From contig OY829546.1 in the NCBI GenBank assembly GCA_963691705.1, forward strand, positions 630,001 through 694,000: DNA of 64,000 nucleotides, given 5' to 3'. This document shows, in pieces, positions 43,165 to 53,156 of this stretch. Origin of the DNA: Viola odorata (Eukaryota > Streptophyta > Magnoliopsida > Malpighiales > Violaceae). The stretch's first letter is position 1, and each line of letters starts with the position of its first letter. The notes below the pieces were generated by a model. It had not been told where the DNA came from and searched no databases. It saw only the letters and a list, made by a program, of their open reading frames with translations. A program made the position numbers and the translations under genes.

Positions 43165-45425
43165 CCACCTTTCAAAGGTGCATGGTAAGCATATTTTCTG
43201 AGTATGTCGAGAGAAGTATCGAAGTGTTTATGGACGACTTTACCGTGTATGGTAATGACTTCGATCAATGCTTACATAACTTAGAAAATATTTTAAAAAG
43301 ATGTGTTGATACATGTTTAGTTTTAAACTTTGAAAAGTGCCATTTTATGGTAGACCAAGGGATTGTCCTTGGACATGTAGTCTCTAAGAAAGGCATTGAG
43401 GTTGACCAAGCCAAAATTGACATTATCAAGAACTTGCCTTACCCCTCATGCTTGCGTGAGGTTCGTAGTTTTCTTGGTCATGCAGGCTTCTACCGTAGGT
43501 TCATTAAGGACTTCTCAAAGGTGGCTGAACCAATGTGCAAGTTACTACAAAAAGAGGTGGAGTTCGACTTCAATGAAGCGTGCAAGAAGTCCTTCGAAGA
43601 GCTGAAAGAACGACTGACCAAAGCACCAATCATCCAACCACCAGACTGGAGCTTGCCGTTCGAACTAATGTGCGACGCAAGCGACGCTGCTGTTGGCGCG
43701 GTTCTTGGCCAAAAGAAAGGGAAAGACCCCCACGTCATCTACTATGCATCGAAGATGCTAGATGATGCCCAACGGAATTATACCACAACTGAAAAAGAAC
43801 TCTTTGCAATAGTTTTTGCCCTGGAAAAATTTAGATCTTATTTATTGGGCACTAAAATTATTGTATTTTCAGATCATTCCGTATTGAAATATCTTCTGGT
43901 TAAGCATGATGCTAAACCAAGATTAATCCGCTGGATTCTTCTTATGCAGGAGCACAATCTGGAAATTAAGGACAAGAGTGGAAGGGAAAATCTTGTAGCA
44001 GATCATCTAAGCCGTTGCCTAGCAAAGGGAGACACAAACGAGATCAAAGCAGAATTTCCAGATGAGAAGCTGTTTTCTGTTGCACTGTCTAACCCGGAGT
44101 CTAGGCCTAGACTCCAGCCAAACCCGCGACCATGGTACGCTGAAATAGCGAATTACCTAGCAACAGGTAAACACTATGGTGACATGACTACCTATGAGAA
44201 GGTAAAGGTCAAACATGACAGTAAGTATTATGTTTGGGATGATCCATATTTATGGAAGATAGGAACCGATCAATTGCTAAGGAGGTGTGTACCTCAAGAT
44301 GAAACAAAATCCATACTTGAATTCTGTCATTCCCAAGCATGTGGAGGCCACTTTGGCGCGAGAAGAACAGCCCTAAAAATCTTAGAGGCTGGCTTTTATT
44401 GGCCAACAATTTTTCAGGATAGTGCTCTATTTTGTAAAACTTGTTCGGCATGTCAAAAAGTGGGAAACATTAGTTCTCGAAATGAAATGCCTATGAATTT
44501 TATTCTTTCTTGTGAAATATTTGATATATGGGGCATAGATTTTATGGGACCTTTCCCTACTTCTTTTGGCAATAGATATATTATTCTAGCTGTGGATTAC
44601 GTATCAAAATGGATAGAGGCGAAAGCCACTAAAAATGATGATGCTAGGACTGTTATTTCCTTTATTAAAACTAATATCTTAAACAGATTTGGGATTCCTC
44701 GAGGGATCATTAGTGATCGAGGAACCCACTTCTGCAACAAGATTTTAACTTCTCTTTTCAGGAAATATGGCATCACACATAGGGTATCCACAGCCTATCA
44801 CCCTCAAACAAACGGCCAAGCCGAGGTGTCAAATAGAGAGGTGAAGTCAGTCTTGGCCAAGACAGTAGGCCTAGACAGACGCGATTGGAGCCAGCGTTTA
44901 GATGACGCGTTGTGGGCCTGTAGAACGGCTTACAAAGGACCAATCGGGATGACACCGTACAAGCTAGTTTACGGGAAGACATGTCACTTGCCAGTAGGAT
45001 TGCAACACAAGGCGTATTGGGCAATACGAAAATGCAACCTAAGTTATGATGAGGCTGGCCAAGACAGAAAATTACAACTCCACGATCTAGAGGAGTTGAG
45101 GGACCTAGCCTACGACAATCAGTTGATTGTCAAGGTCAGAATGAAAGCTTACCACGACAAGAGAATTATTGGAAAGCCCCTCCACACAGGGGAGAAAGTT
45201 CTTCTTTACAATTCCCGTTTTAAACTATTTCCTGGAAAATTACAAACTCGTTGGGAAGGCCCCTTTGTTATTACTAACGTTTACCCACATGGTGCAGTAG
45301 ATATTAGGAATGAGAAAACAGGTGCCGAGCTCAAGGTGAACGGGCAGAGATTAAAGCCGTTCTTTGAGAATTTTCAGGAAGAAAAAGTTTCCGAAAAGGT
45401 GGACGAGCCACCTCAAAACAACTGA
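43165..45425 (+). CDS. RT-RNase H-integrase part of gag-pol (element 2)
   Basis: Continuation of 33137-36518. It has the RT active site FMDDFTVYG and [13 protein letters not shown], then RNase H ([46 protein letters not shown]). The integrase follows: [10 protein letters not shown] then [11 protein letters not shown] as zinc-binding region, and the catalytic core with [32 protein letters not shown] and [17 protein letters not shown] (D,D,E). No chromodomain is seen, as expected for Athila. The frame is open to 45425. Palindrome-derived words occur in linkers ([13 protein letters not shown] at about 44095; [14 protein letters not shown] at 44850). Confidence 0.9.
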
Positions 45426-45475
45426 AAAAAAAAAAAATTTTGAAAGTCAAGCCTAGGACTTAAAATAAGGGCGCT

Positions 45476-45493
45476 GCAAGGGAGGCAACCCTT
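45476..45493 (+). promoter_or_regulatory. Element 2 hairpin 1 (AGGCAA loop)
   Basis: CAAGGG-AGGCAA-CCCTTG, 50 bases after the gag-pol stop. A polypurine-like AAGTGTGGGGAT follows at about 45579-45590, between pol and ORF3. See the family B partner at 39873-39890. Confidence 0.65.
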
Positions 45494-45959
45494 GTGTCTT
45501 TTAGAATTTTAGGATGTAAATATTTTTTTTTTATCACATTTTATTTCTGGGTATTTTTCGTTTTTGTGCAGGAAATTAAGTGTGGGGATATTGAAGTAGT
45601 CTCGGCCGAGATCTTGGCCAAGACTGAGAGCTAGACTACCTAGCGTGTGAAGAGCTCCTCTTAAATAGTGGGACACGTGTCAGCTCTGCCAAATTAATTC
45701 ATTCAATTGCTTTTGGAACGGACAGCTCCAAAATTCAATTAAATTGAATTAATTAGGCAGCGTGGGAATTAAAACCACCACCTCTGCATATTCTCTCCCA
45801 CTCTGACACGATCTTCTCACATCCACTACAAACTAAACCGCTCCCACCTGAGCTAAAAGCATAAAACCTTTCCTCTTCTTCTTCCCCAATCAAAATCGCA
45901 CAGTACCCAAAGAACCCCAACATCCGAAAATCCTTTCATCTTGTTCTCCATCTCCAACA

Positions 45960-48146
45960 ATGACTGCACCCAGCCGTCCTTCGCCTTCAACCGTCCCTGA
46001 GGAGAGTGACGACCTCCGCGGAGCTGCACCGACTGGAATGCCGACAAACTCCACCGCCGCTGCGCGTCGTCTGCTTCAGGCGCTAGAAGATGAGGACTCC
46101 ATGTCCTCCGAAGATGACTTACCCGAGGAGTCAGAGGAGAGTGTCCAAGGGGGCGACCGAGCTGTTGTCGTGTCCGATGAGGATTCTGATGAGGTTCCTC
46201 TTGCGAAGAGGGTGAAGACCTCTGCTCCGGCGGCGACGGGAGACAGAGCTAGCCGCCACCAGAGCAGGCTACTGAAGAAAATGGCAGGTACCGGAGCATC
46301 TAACCCGACTCCGACAACCGCTAGAAAGAAATCCACTCCTGCCACTGCCGCCGCCGCTAATTTTACCACACCACCACCGCCACCTCCGGCGAAGAAAAAT
46401 CCAGCCACTGCGCGGACCAAAAATTCCGGCCGAGTCAAGCAGGTGGCTCACAAAAAGACACCGACCAAAAAGCCGGTGAAAACCCCAATTGCAGCTCAGT
46501 CTCCACCTCCGCCGAAGACCACTGCCGCTCCTTCCACTGCCAAGAGCAAAGGGAAACAGAAGGTGGTCGTGGAGGATTCTAATGAGGACGATGAAAACGA
46601 TTTAGTCTTGGCCAAAACTACGGCCAAGACTCCTAAGGTACGATCTCTTCCTCCTTTGCACACACTCAAAGGCTGGTTAACATTTGATACCCCTGACCAT
46701 AAATTTAAGTTGCGTAATATGCATGCCTGTGACATTCCTGCTTATGCTCGTTTGGAGTTTGATTTCTTGGATGAGATGGCTTTAGGGAATAAAATTAGGG
46801 AATATGTGTATGCTCTTGGTTGGGTACCTTTTATGTCTCTTAAGTGTGATGCTTATGTTGAGTTGTGTCTTGAGTTTCACACAACCTTTTGGTTTGATGA
46901 ACCTGCCTTATATGTGAGGGGTAGAGACAAACCTGATTTTGCAGCCCCCGAAATAGTTAATTTTAGGTTGTGTGACAAATGGAGTCACTTGTCTGTGAAT
47001 GAATTTAATGCTTTGCTTGGATTTGCCCACAGTGATGAGGCTATATTTGATTATCCCACTGATTGGGATAATAATGTAGCTTTTAGGGAAATTACGGGTG
47101 ACCAAAATGCAAAATTTGATAGGAATTCTAAGGCACACGCCATACTAAACCCTGCGCTTAGAATGCTCCATAGGGTCTTGTCTATCAACCTCTCGGGGAA
47201 GACAAAAGTCTCTGGAAATTTAGCCAAGTCTGAATTGTTTCTGTTGTGGTGCATTTTGCACGAGAAAAAGGTCAACTTAGGCTTGTATTTGGTTGAAGTA
47301 TTGCATGCCCGTGAATCCAAAACAAAACTGATCTTTGGTTCTTTGATAACTTGGCTTGCTATGCAAACTGTTAGTATAGATCCTGCTGCTTCTGATTTAC
47401 ATTCATGGTGTTCCCCGAAAATCCTTGGTTTTAGATCCTTCGACCAAATGGGACATTTCCATTTGGAAGGAGAGTTTGTTGCATGCAATACAGGATTCAC
47501 GCCGGTCCAGGACCACATTTTCTCGAAGAATAATGGAGGGCAGTACAAACTTCGGCCCATTATCATTCCAGGAGAAGAAGCAGAGGGCAATCTTGCCCAG
47601 GATCTAGGCCAAGACGCTGGCCAAGACACCCCCATTCCTGATGCTGCAGCTGATCTAGGCCAAGAAGCCCGTCAAGATCCTCCTCCCAGTAGCACCAGTG
47701 AGCCCCCAGCATGGGCCAGGGAATTCCAAGCAAGACAGCTGCTTATTCTTGAGCAGCAGAAAATGATCCTGGAGCGTCTAGGCCAAGACAAGAGTCAAGA
47801 CCAGCCCGCAACCAGCAGTGCAGAAATGGCGCCTCAATGGGCACAATGCCTTAACGATAGGCAGGACGTTCTCCTGGAGCAGCTCAAGCTCACGAGGACA
47901 AATGTCCTCCACGTGTACCAGCACCTCCAGGCCCACTTCAAACTCCTCAAAGACCTTCACGACAATCTGAGCTCAGACTCCGAGTCATCCGATGAGGAGG
48001 AAGCACCAGAACCATCATTACAGCCAGCAAAGTCACCACACCCTTCAATGCCTCCTCCAGCTCCGAGAGATCCAAAGCCGAAGGACTCTCCTGCCTCTGA
48101 TCTAGGCCAAGCCTCTGGCCAAGATCCCAAGACCCAAGCAACATGA
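45960..48146 (+). CDS. ATHILA ORF-1-type third ORF (env position)
   Basis: 728-residue protein downstream of pol, in the position where Athila-type elements carry their extra 'env-like' ORF. Residues 1-220 are Ser/Pro/Ala/Lys-rich with a nuclear-localisation-like cluster (PLAKRVKTSAPAA; KKTPTKKPVK). Residues about 225-520 form a folded domain with Trp/aromatic-rich segments (LKGWLTFDTPDHKFKLRNM, WVPFMSLKCDAYVELCLEF, LHSWCSPKILGFRSFDQMG) resembling the ATHILA ORF-1 family. The tail is rich in LGQD words and has a Q/L-rich helix (WAREFQARQLLILEQQKMIL). No signal peptide or membrane segment is visible, so an envelope role is not supported here. Function unknown. Confidence 0.8.
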   Translation: MTAPSRPSPSTVPEESDDLRGAAPTGMPTNSTAAARRLLQALEDEDSMSSEDDLPEESEESVQGGDRAVVVSDEDSDEVPLAKRVKTSAPAATGDRASRHQSRLLKKMAGTGASNPTPTTARKKSTPATAAAANFTTPPPPPPAKKNPATARTKNSGRVKQVAHKKTPTKKPVKTPIAAQSPPPPKTTAAPSTAKSKGKQKVVVEDSNEDDENDLVLAKTTAKTPKVRSLPPLHTLKGWLTFDTPDHKFKLRNMHACDIPAYARLEFDFLDEMALGNKIREYVYALGWVPFMSLKCDAYVELCLEFHTTFWFDEPALYVRGRDKPDFAAPEIVNFRLCDKWSHLSVNEFNALLGFAHSDEAIFDYPTDWDNNVAFREITGDQNAKFDRNSKAHAILNPALRMLHRVLSINLSGKTKVSGNLAKSELFLLWCILHEKKVNLGLYLVEVLHARESKTKLIFGSLITWLAMQTVSIDPAASDLHSWCSPKILGFRSFDQMGHFHLEGEFVACNTGFTPVQDHIFSKNNGGQYKLRPIIIPGEEAEGNLAQDLGQDAGQDTPIPDAAADLGQEARQDPPPSSTSEPPAWAREFQARQLLILEQQKMILERLGQDKSQDQPATSSAEMAPQWAQCLNDRQDVLLEQLKLTRTNVLHVYQHLQAHFKLLKDLHDNLSSDSESSDEEEAPEPSLQPAKSPHPSMPPPAPRDPKPKDSPASDLGQASGQDPKTQAT

Positions 48147-48844
48147 GTTGCTTCTGCCCCCAGGTCGTACTTTTCCTTTCTTTTACTTCTCTGTTTAGTT
48201 TTTCTTTTGTTTCTCTCCACACAATGAGGACATTGTGTCTTTTAAGTGTGGGGAGGGTGTTAAATATGTCTTGTGTTTTTGTGAATATTGAATGTTTGTT
48301 TGTGTGCCATGTGTCTGTTTTTGGGAGTCAATTAGTGTGTTTTAAATTTTTAATTTTTAACAATATGTCCAGTATAGAGTCAGTCATTGCATGATTTTTA
48401 TTTGCACTTTTATGCATGTTTTGAATCTGTATTGTTGTGACATCCGAATCCCTATTTTCTTGCTTAGATTGTTTAGTCTTTTGGTGGGATTGCACGTAGA
48501 CACTTGCTAGGGAATACAATGCTTTAGTAACAGGGATGCACATGAGCGTAAATGATCAATGCCTAAGGGGCATTTAATCTGTTGTTTCCCGAACATTAGT
48601 CATCCATATGGTCGTAAGGACACCTAGCTAGGACCTTTATTTCTATTAGGGTGATGAGGTTTGCTGCCGGATTTGTGTGTGTCGATCTATTTGTTTGTAG
48701 TGTGAGACAAATAAGGTGTCGGAATGTCATAGGACAGACATAGCAAAGGTGGAAGTCCCTGCTGAAAAGGACAAGCTCTGTCTATGTATTACCGTGTCTA
48801 TAAAACAGAAAATATATCACAGAAAAGGCGCATGATTTTTTCAG

Positions 48845-48875
<31 letters not shown>

Positions 48876-49269
48876 TTTTGCTAAGACACGAAAGAAAATA
48901 AAAGAAGAAATATTTCTGTCAAAGTGATTTAAATGGCACCGGTCTTTAGACACTTTTGAATAGACGACACTCGGGGGGGACTTAAATCCTTGGTGAACCT
49001 TGTTGCCCTAAACTTTATCCATCTAGTCTAGTAGGGTGTCTTGATACCATGTGGAAGGTGTACGTTTGGGGTATTGATCATTCCTTGTTAGTCTAGCATT
49101 GGGTACTCTAGTTTAGTGTCTTGGCAGTTCCAGTAGAGGGGTAAGCAATCTGAAAATAAGAAAGTCGAGGGGGTTTAGGATGTCTGTTCTGTTTTGATGT
49201 GTTTTTAATTTTTGTTGAGTCCTTGAGTCTGTATGCTTGGGGGCAAGCATTGTTTAAGTGTGGGGAGTT
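48147..49269 (+). other. 3' untranslated region of element 2
   Basis: Holds hairpin 2 (48219-48238), AAGTGTGGGGAGGG at 48244-48257, a long A run followed by T (about 48845-48880), and the polypurine tract AAGTGTGGGGAG at 49256-49267 next to the LTR. It matches 23263-24365 of element 1. Confidence 0.8.
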
Positions 49270-50803
49270 TGATTGCATTGCATTTCATCATGTTTTATTG
49301 TCCATTTTCTAGTTAATTTGGACAGTAATTCTACTGATGTTACCTTTTATTTCCCACATTTGATCAGGTCTGGTTTGGAGGCAGAATGAGAAGAATTCAT
49401 GAAGTTTAGAGCTGAAGCTGTTTATTCAAGTCTAGGCCTGGATCTTGGCCTAGACAAGGTCATATCTGACGCAGTACGCTTACCAGAATCGTCTTGGCCT
49501 AGACTTCGGCCAAGACTCCTTTGCGATCAGACTGCAGCTTGGAGCGATTGAAGTATTTTTGGAGATGGACTCTCACAGCTGGCACGTAGCAGCTGTCCAG
49601 CAATTTTAGAGGGATCTGAAGACAATCTTAAGTAGAATCCCGATTGGGATCTCCCTCTTTTAATTAATTGCGATTTAGTTTCCTTTTTAGAAACAATTAA
49701 TTGTAATTATCTTTTAGGATATTTTAGGAGTTTGAGTTTGATTGGGACAGAGGTTCTTATGGCTATTTTAGCTAAACATCATTGGCCTCTGTCCGCATCA
49801 TCTCCCATCAGATTTTCCCAGTTAGAACGCAATTTCCCTTTTTCGTAGTTCTCCATTGTTAAAAACCTTGCTCCGAATTTATTTCGGATTTAATATTTTT
49901 ATGCAAATTAATTTCTTTATCTTTTATCCATGAGTATGAGTAACTAGAAACCCCATTCTTGGTAAGGGTGATGAGCTGAAGTTCTTAATGCAATCGTGAG
50001 ACACAATTCGTTCTTCACAATCTCTTTCTTTGTATTTATTTATTCTTGAACTTAATCCATCGCTTACTCACTAGAGCCAAGGTTTGATCATCCTTGTTCT
50101 CTAGGAGAGAAGAGTTGTAACCAGCCTAGAAGGAGAGGGAGTACCCGCCGGCTAGACGGAGTAGGTGACTAGTCTCGAGCAGACTAGAAGAATAGGTAAA
50201 ATAGGTAGAGACCAGATTGACAACCTAGGAACTTAGCCTAGGTACTGTCTTCCCCCGCACCATTGAAGAGGTGAGCAACCATTCGAGACAGCAGTCAAAC
50301 GGATAAATCCTTTAACCAGCAAGGTGTCCCTTGGCTAGGATTATCAGGAGAGGGAGTACCCGCCAGATAGTTTGAAGAGGAGGGAAGATAGGAGGGAAAA
50401 GGAGTTCCTCCCCTCTATAGCAGTACTATGAAGAAGAGACGAACATACTTCAGTCTATGATCGATGCATAAGAACGCAAGCTCACCCATCGCCCTTACCT
50501 GGAATTCCGTATCACAAGACTTATTCCCAATCTAGCCCGCAGTCTTGGCCTAGACTTCGGCCAATACTATCTTATATTTTAAACTGTTTTCATTACTTTC
50601 TGTTTTGTCTTTAGTTTCAGATAACAACCAACCAAAACTCAGTGACGAGGAAGTCAAACTCAAGAACTATATTTCCTAGAGGTCTCTGTGGACGATCCTC
50701 TTACCATCATCTACAAACCATTGTAGACAGTGATAAGTTGTATTTCTACCCCCAATTTCATACTTATTTCATTCTTATATTTGACGTGTTCGACGCGCGG
50801 TCA
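49270..50803 (+). repeat. 3' LTR of Athila-like element 2
   Basis: 1534 bp, same length as 31530-33063 with at least seven substitutions seen. Palindrome at 49491-49516. Followed by ATGAT and the remainder of SKA2 exon 2. Confidence 0.92.
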
Positions 50804-51876
50804 ATGATCTTACTACGTTGAAAGAGCAGTGCCGCGAGCTTCTTGCAGCTAAACAGGATTTGATTGATAAAGCTCAAACAACTCTTGTTGGGAACAGGAA
50901 TCTGCTGCGGCGTATGCAAACATCTATGGGTGTTCCTCTCGCCAGCGCCGATGAGGACACTTCATTTGCTAACTTCAACCAGGTAACGTTTGCTGTAATG
51001 GCAACCAATTCCTGCAATGGTTTTTGTTTGCCAAATTGATTGTTGCTTCGTTGCTGTCGGTGTTCTGGTTTGGAAAGGTTGCCAGTTTTCCAAGTGGTGT
51101 TGGAAGTGTTTGCACTATTTGCCAGCAAGCAACCTAAATTGAAAAGATGCTTTGCTTAACTACCCACCCATGTATAGGTGCTCCTGGGTGGTTTTCCTGC
51201 TTTAGCCGACATCCTTATCATCAGTACACTCCTGATTAGTATTAAGTTTTTTGTTTAATGCTATAAATCCTTACCCTTTGATTTTTGTTTTCAGATTGTT
51301 GATGAGTGGACAAGCCAAGTCAGAGCAAGAACAGGTAAGGATTTGCAAAAACTTTTAACTAATCTCTGTGACAGCTACTTGTGGAGAACTTTTAGTATGA
51401 AATTTGTGGATAGTAGCCAACAAAGAATTGTTGATGGAGAAAATTAAGAAACTTACATTGGTTAGTCAATTAGAACCACTGATGTGCATAAACTCACTTG
51501 CTGCCCATGTTGAGCATGAGTAGTTTTTACTTGAACATCTTTGGCAATGTGATTTATTCTTAAAACTTGGATCTTCATTTTGCAGTAGGGCTTACTTTTG
51601 CATAAACTGCACTGAGGTACCTTAAGTTGTTGCATAAAGTCAATGTAACTATAAACCAGACTGAGGGGGGAATAGAAGAAGCTACAAACCAACTTTTTAA
51701 ATTCTGAAAGAAAAAAAAAAGACTTCTAGAATGTATAAATGTGATAGCACTTGTGAATTTGTGATTTATGAATGACATAGTAAGGTAAACCTTGTATCAC
51801 TTGTGCAGGAGATGATAGCTGCGATTCTGGTTCAAATGACATTAACAGGTTGCTCTTCTCAGCTATAACTGAGTAA

Positions 51877-52445
51877 CTTTCTTTTATCATCATGTGAGGA
51901 TTGTGTGTATTGAATTCTATAGCACACCAACTGTTGTTATGATTACTAGGAACTGTTAGCTCTTGGTATTGTATTATCAGATTTAGTGCTGAATTGAGGC
52001 TTTTGGAGTCAGTTGTTAGCAAACAGATGTAAAAATCACCTGCTTTTATCAATTTGTTGCGAGTTGAGGTCTGGCTGTTCTCCTTTCACATAATCTCTTA
52101 TGTTTTACAAACAATTTCCATAGTTATCAAGACACCAGACATTCTATTTGCAGCTTTATCAGGATAATGAACATAACCTAGAACAACAGCAAACCACACA
52201 GAAGAGAATAGTGTTTTTTTCTGTGAGTGAAATATATTTGATTAGATTTGATTTGATGAATACATTGTATATATATACAATACAAAGAAGTATGATCTGT
52301 TGATACAAAGTTAATGAAGCTGTGCTTTTATCAGTCGACCATGAATTGAAAAAAGAAGGAAAATGAATCAAAACATGAAACAGAGGTCACTGAAATATCA
52401 TATCTTTGATGGTTGATGCTTGGCATAAGCTAAGTTACAGTTCCC
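51877..52445. other. SKA2 / DnaJ-type convergent spacer
   Basis: 3' ends of two convergent genes. About 570 bp, closely matched by 2787-3351. Both 3' UTRs lie here. No RNA gene or terminator motif can be defended. Confidence 0.55.
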
Positions 52446-53156
52446 CTACTTGGCTATAGGAGGCTCCCCCAACCACTTGGCGCGAAACCCAGTTCCTTTG
52501 CAATCAGAACAGCATGTTGACCCCTGAAAAACCAAAATGCATACAAGATCATTATCTCATAGATTTGGCCGAGTAACTAACTCATTGGTTGTATGCCGGT
52601 AGCAAAGTATACTAATGCACACAATGTAAAAACTGGCGGATACCTTTCCAGCACAAATGACACAGGTGGTGTTCCTGGAAGGAACTTGGCAAAGCATATT
52701 GTCACCAAGAATGAAGAAGCCTGTTCCCCTACACCATTTGCATTCCACATGCCCATTTGATTCGCAAGATGAACACGAAACAGGCCTTGGTTGCTGCAAC
52801 CAAACATTTCAGAACTAATTTATCACCCCAAAAAAAATACCCATAAAAAAGAATTCAATCCATTGTAAAATTGACCAGTAGCTATTCATGTGATTACAAA
52901 TCCAAACGGAAGTTTAGGATTCCCTAAATTAATCAATTACCTGCGAGATTAACCAAGTTTGTTCCATGCGCTTCACGAAATTAGATGAGCTTTCATAAGA
53001 ATCCACAATTGAAGCCTTAATCCGACAACTTCTTCTAGAAGTAACTGCAGTAGAGAAGGAGGTGGCACCTCGCGGTACAACCCCAAAACGGACGGCCGGT
53101 GATATTGATCTCGGAACAATCAACGGCCGGCTACAAGAACAGGCGGAGCTCGTCAT
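52446..53156 (-). CDS. DnaJ-type zinc-finger protein, plastid-targeted
   Basis: Three exons (52941-53156, 52644-52793 and 52446-52523) encode 147 residues. The first 45 residues are rich in Ser, Arg and Val with few acidic residues (MTSSACSCSRPLIVPRSISP; SRRSCRIKASIV), as in a chloroplast transit peptide. The mature part has four CxxC units of the DnaJ cysteine-rich domain: CSSCESNG, CKWCRGTG, CVICAGKG and CSDCKGTG, ending FRAKWLGEPPIAK. There is no J-domain. Proteins of this type (BSD2-like family in a broad sense) act as plastid chaperones or in thylakoid assembly. It is the intact parent of 3352-3795. Splice sites and frame are clean. Confidence 0.85.

Larger units (their letters stand above)
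31530..50803 (+). mobile_element. Athila-like LTR element 2, full length, hosting family B
   Basis: Full-length Athila-type Ty3/gypsy element (about 12.6 kb without the nested insertion). LTRs are 1534 bp (31530-33063 and 49270-50803), target duplication ATGAT, PBS at 33069-33086, one gag-pol frame, a separate third ORF and a purine tract at 49256-49267. At least seven LTR differences are visible by eye (for example GTCGTATC/GTCATATC, AACCTCATT/AACCCCATT, CAGCTAAC/CAGATAAC), so it is older than element 1. Family B is inserted in the RT domain. Confidence 0.92.
31238..51876 (+). pseudogene. SKA2: SKA2 homologue, exon 2 split by a 19.3-kb retroelement
   Basis: Homologue of spindle and kinetochore-associated protein 2, a coiled-coil subunit of the SKA complex that holds kinetochores to microtubules. 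Exons: 31238-31381 (MDSLANLLTKANHDLNMVQF, EFQQTYPDN), 31482-31529 continuing at 50809-50982 (TNPMKLVNRVKKMQDD, then LTTLKEQCRELLAAKQDL), 51295-51334 (IVDEWTSQVRART) and 51809-51876 (ending INRLLFSAITE). Without the insertion the frame would be open for 157 residues. ATGAT is duplicated at 31525-31529 and 50804-50808. The order LTKANHDLNMVQFKLEREF..TNPMKLV parallels the animal SKA2 N-terminus; the assignment is by resemblance. The insertion in coding sequence should abolish function unless an intact copy exists elsewhere. Confidence 0.78.

Noticed and set aside
45960..48146. Envelope glycoprotein in the third ORF
   Set aside because: No signal peptide, transmembrane segment or fusion-type motif is visible; only its position resembles env.
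48843..48880. Poly(A) run as the end of a retroposed gene or LINE
   Set aside because: It lies inside the 3' region of the Athila-like element, with matching sequence on both sides in element 1.
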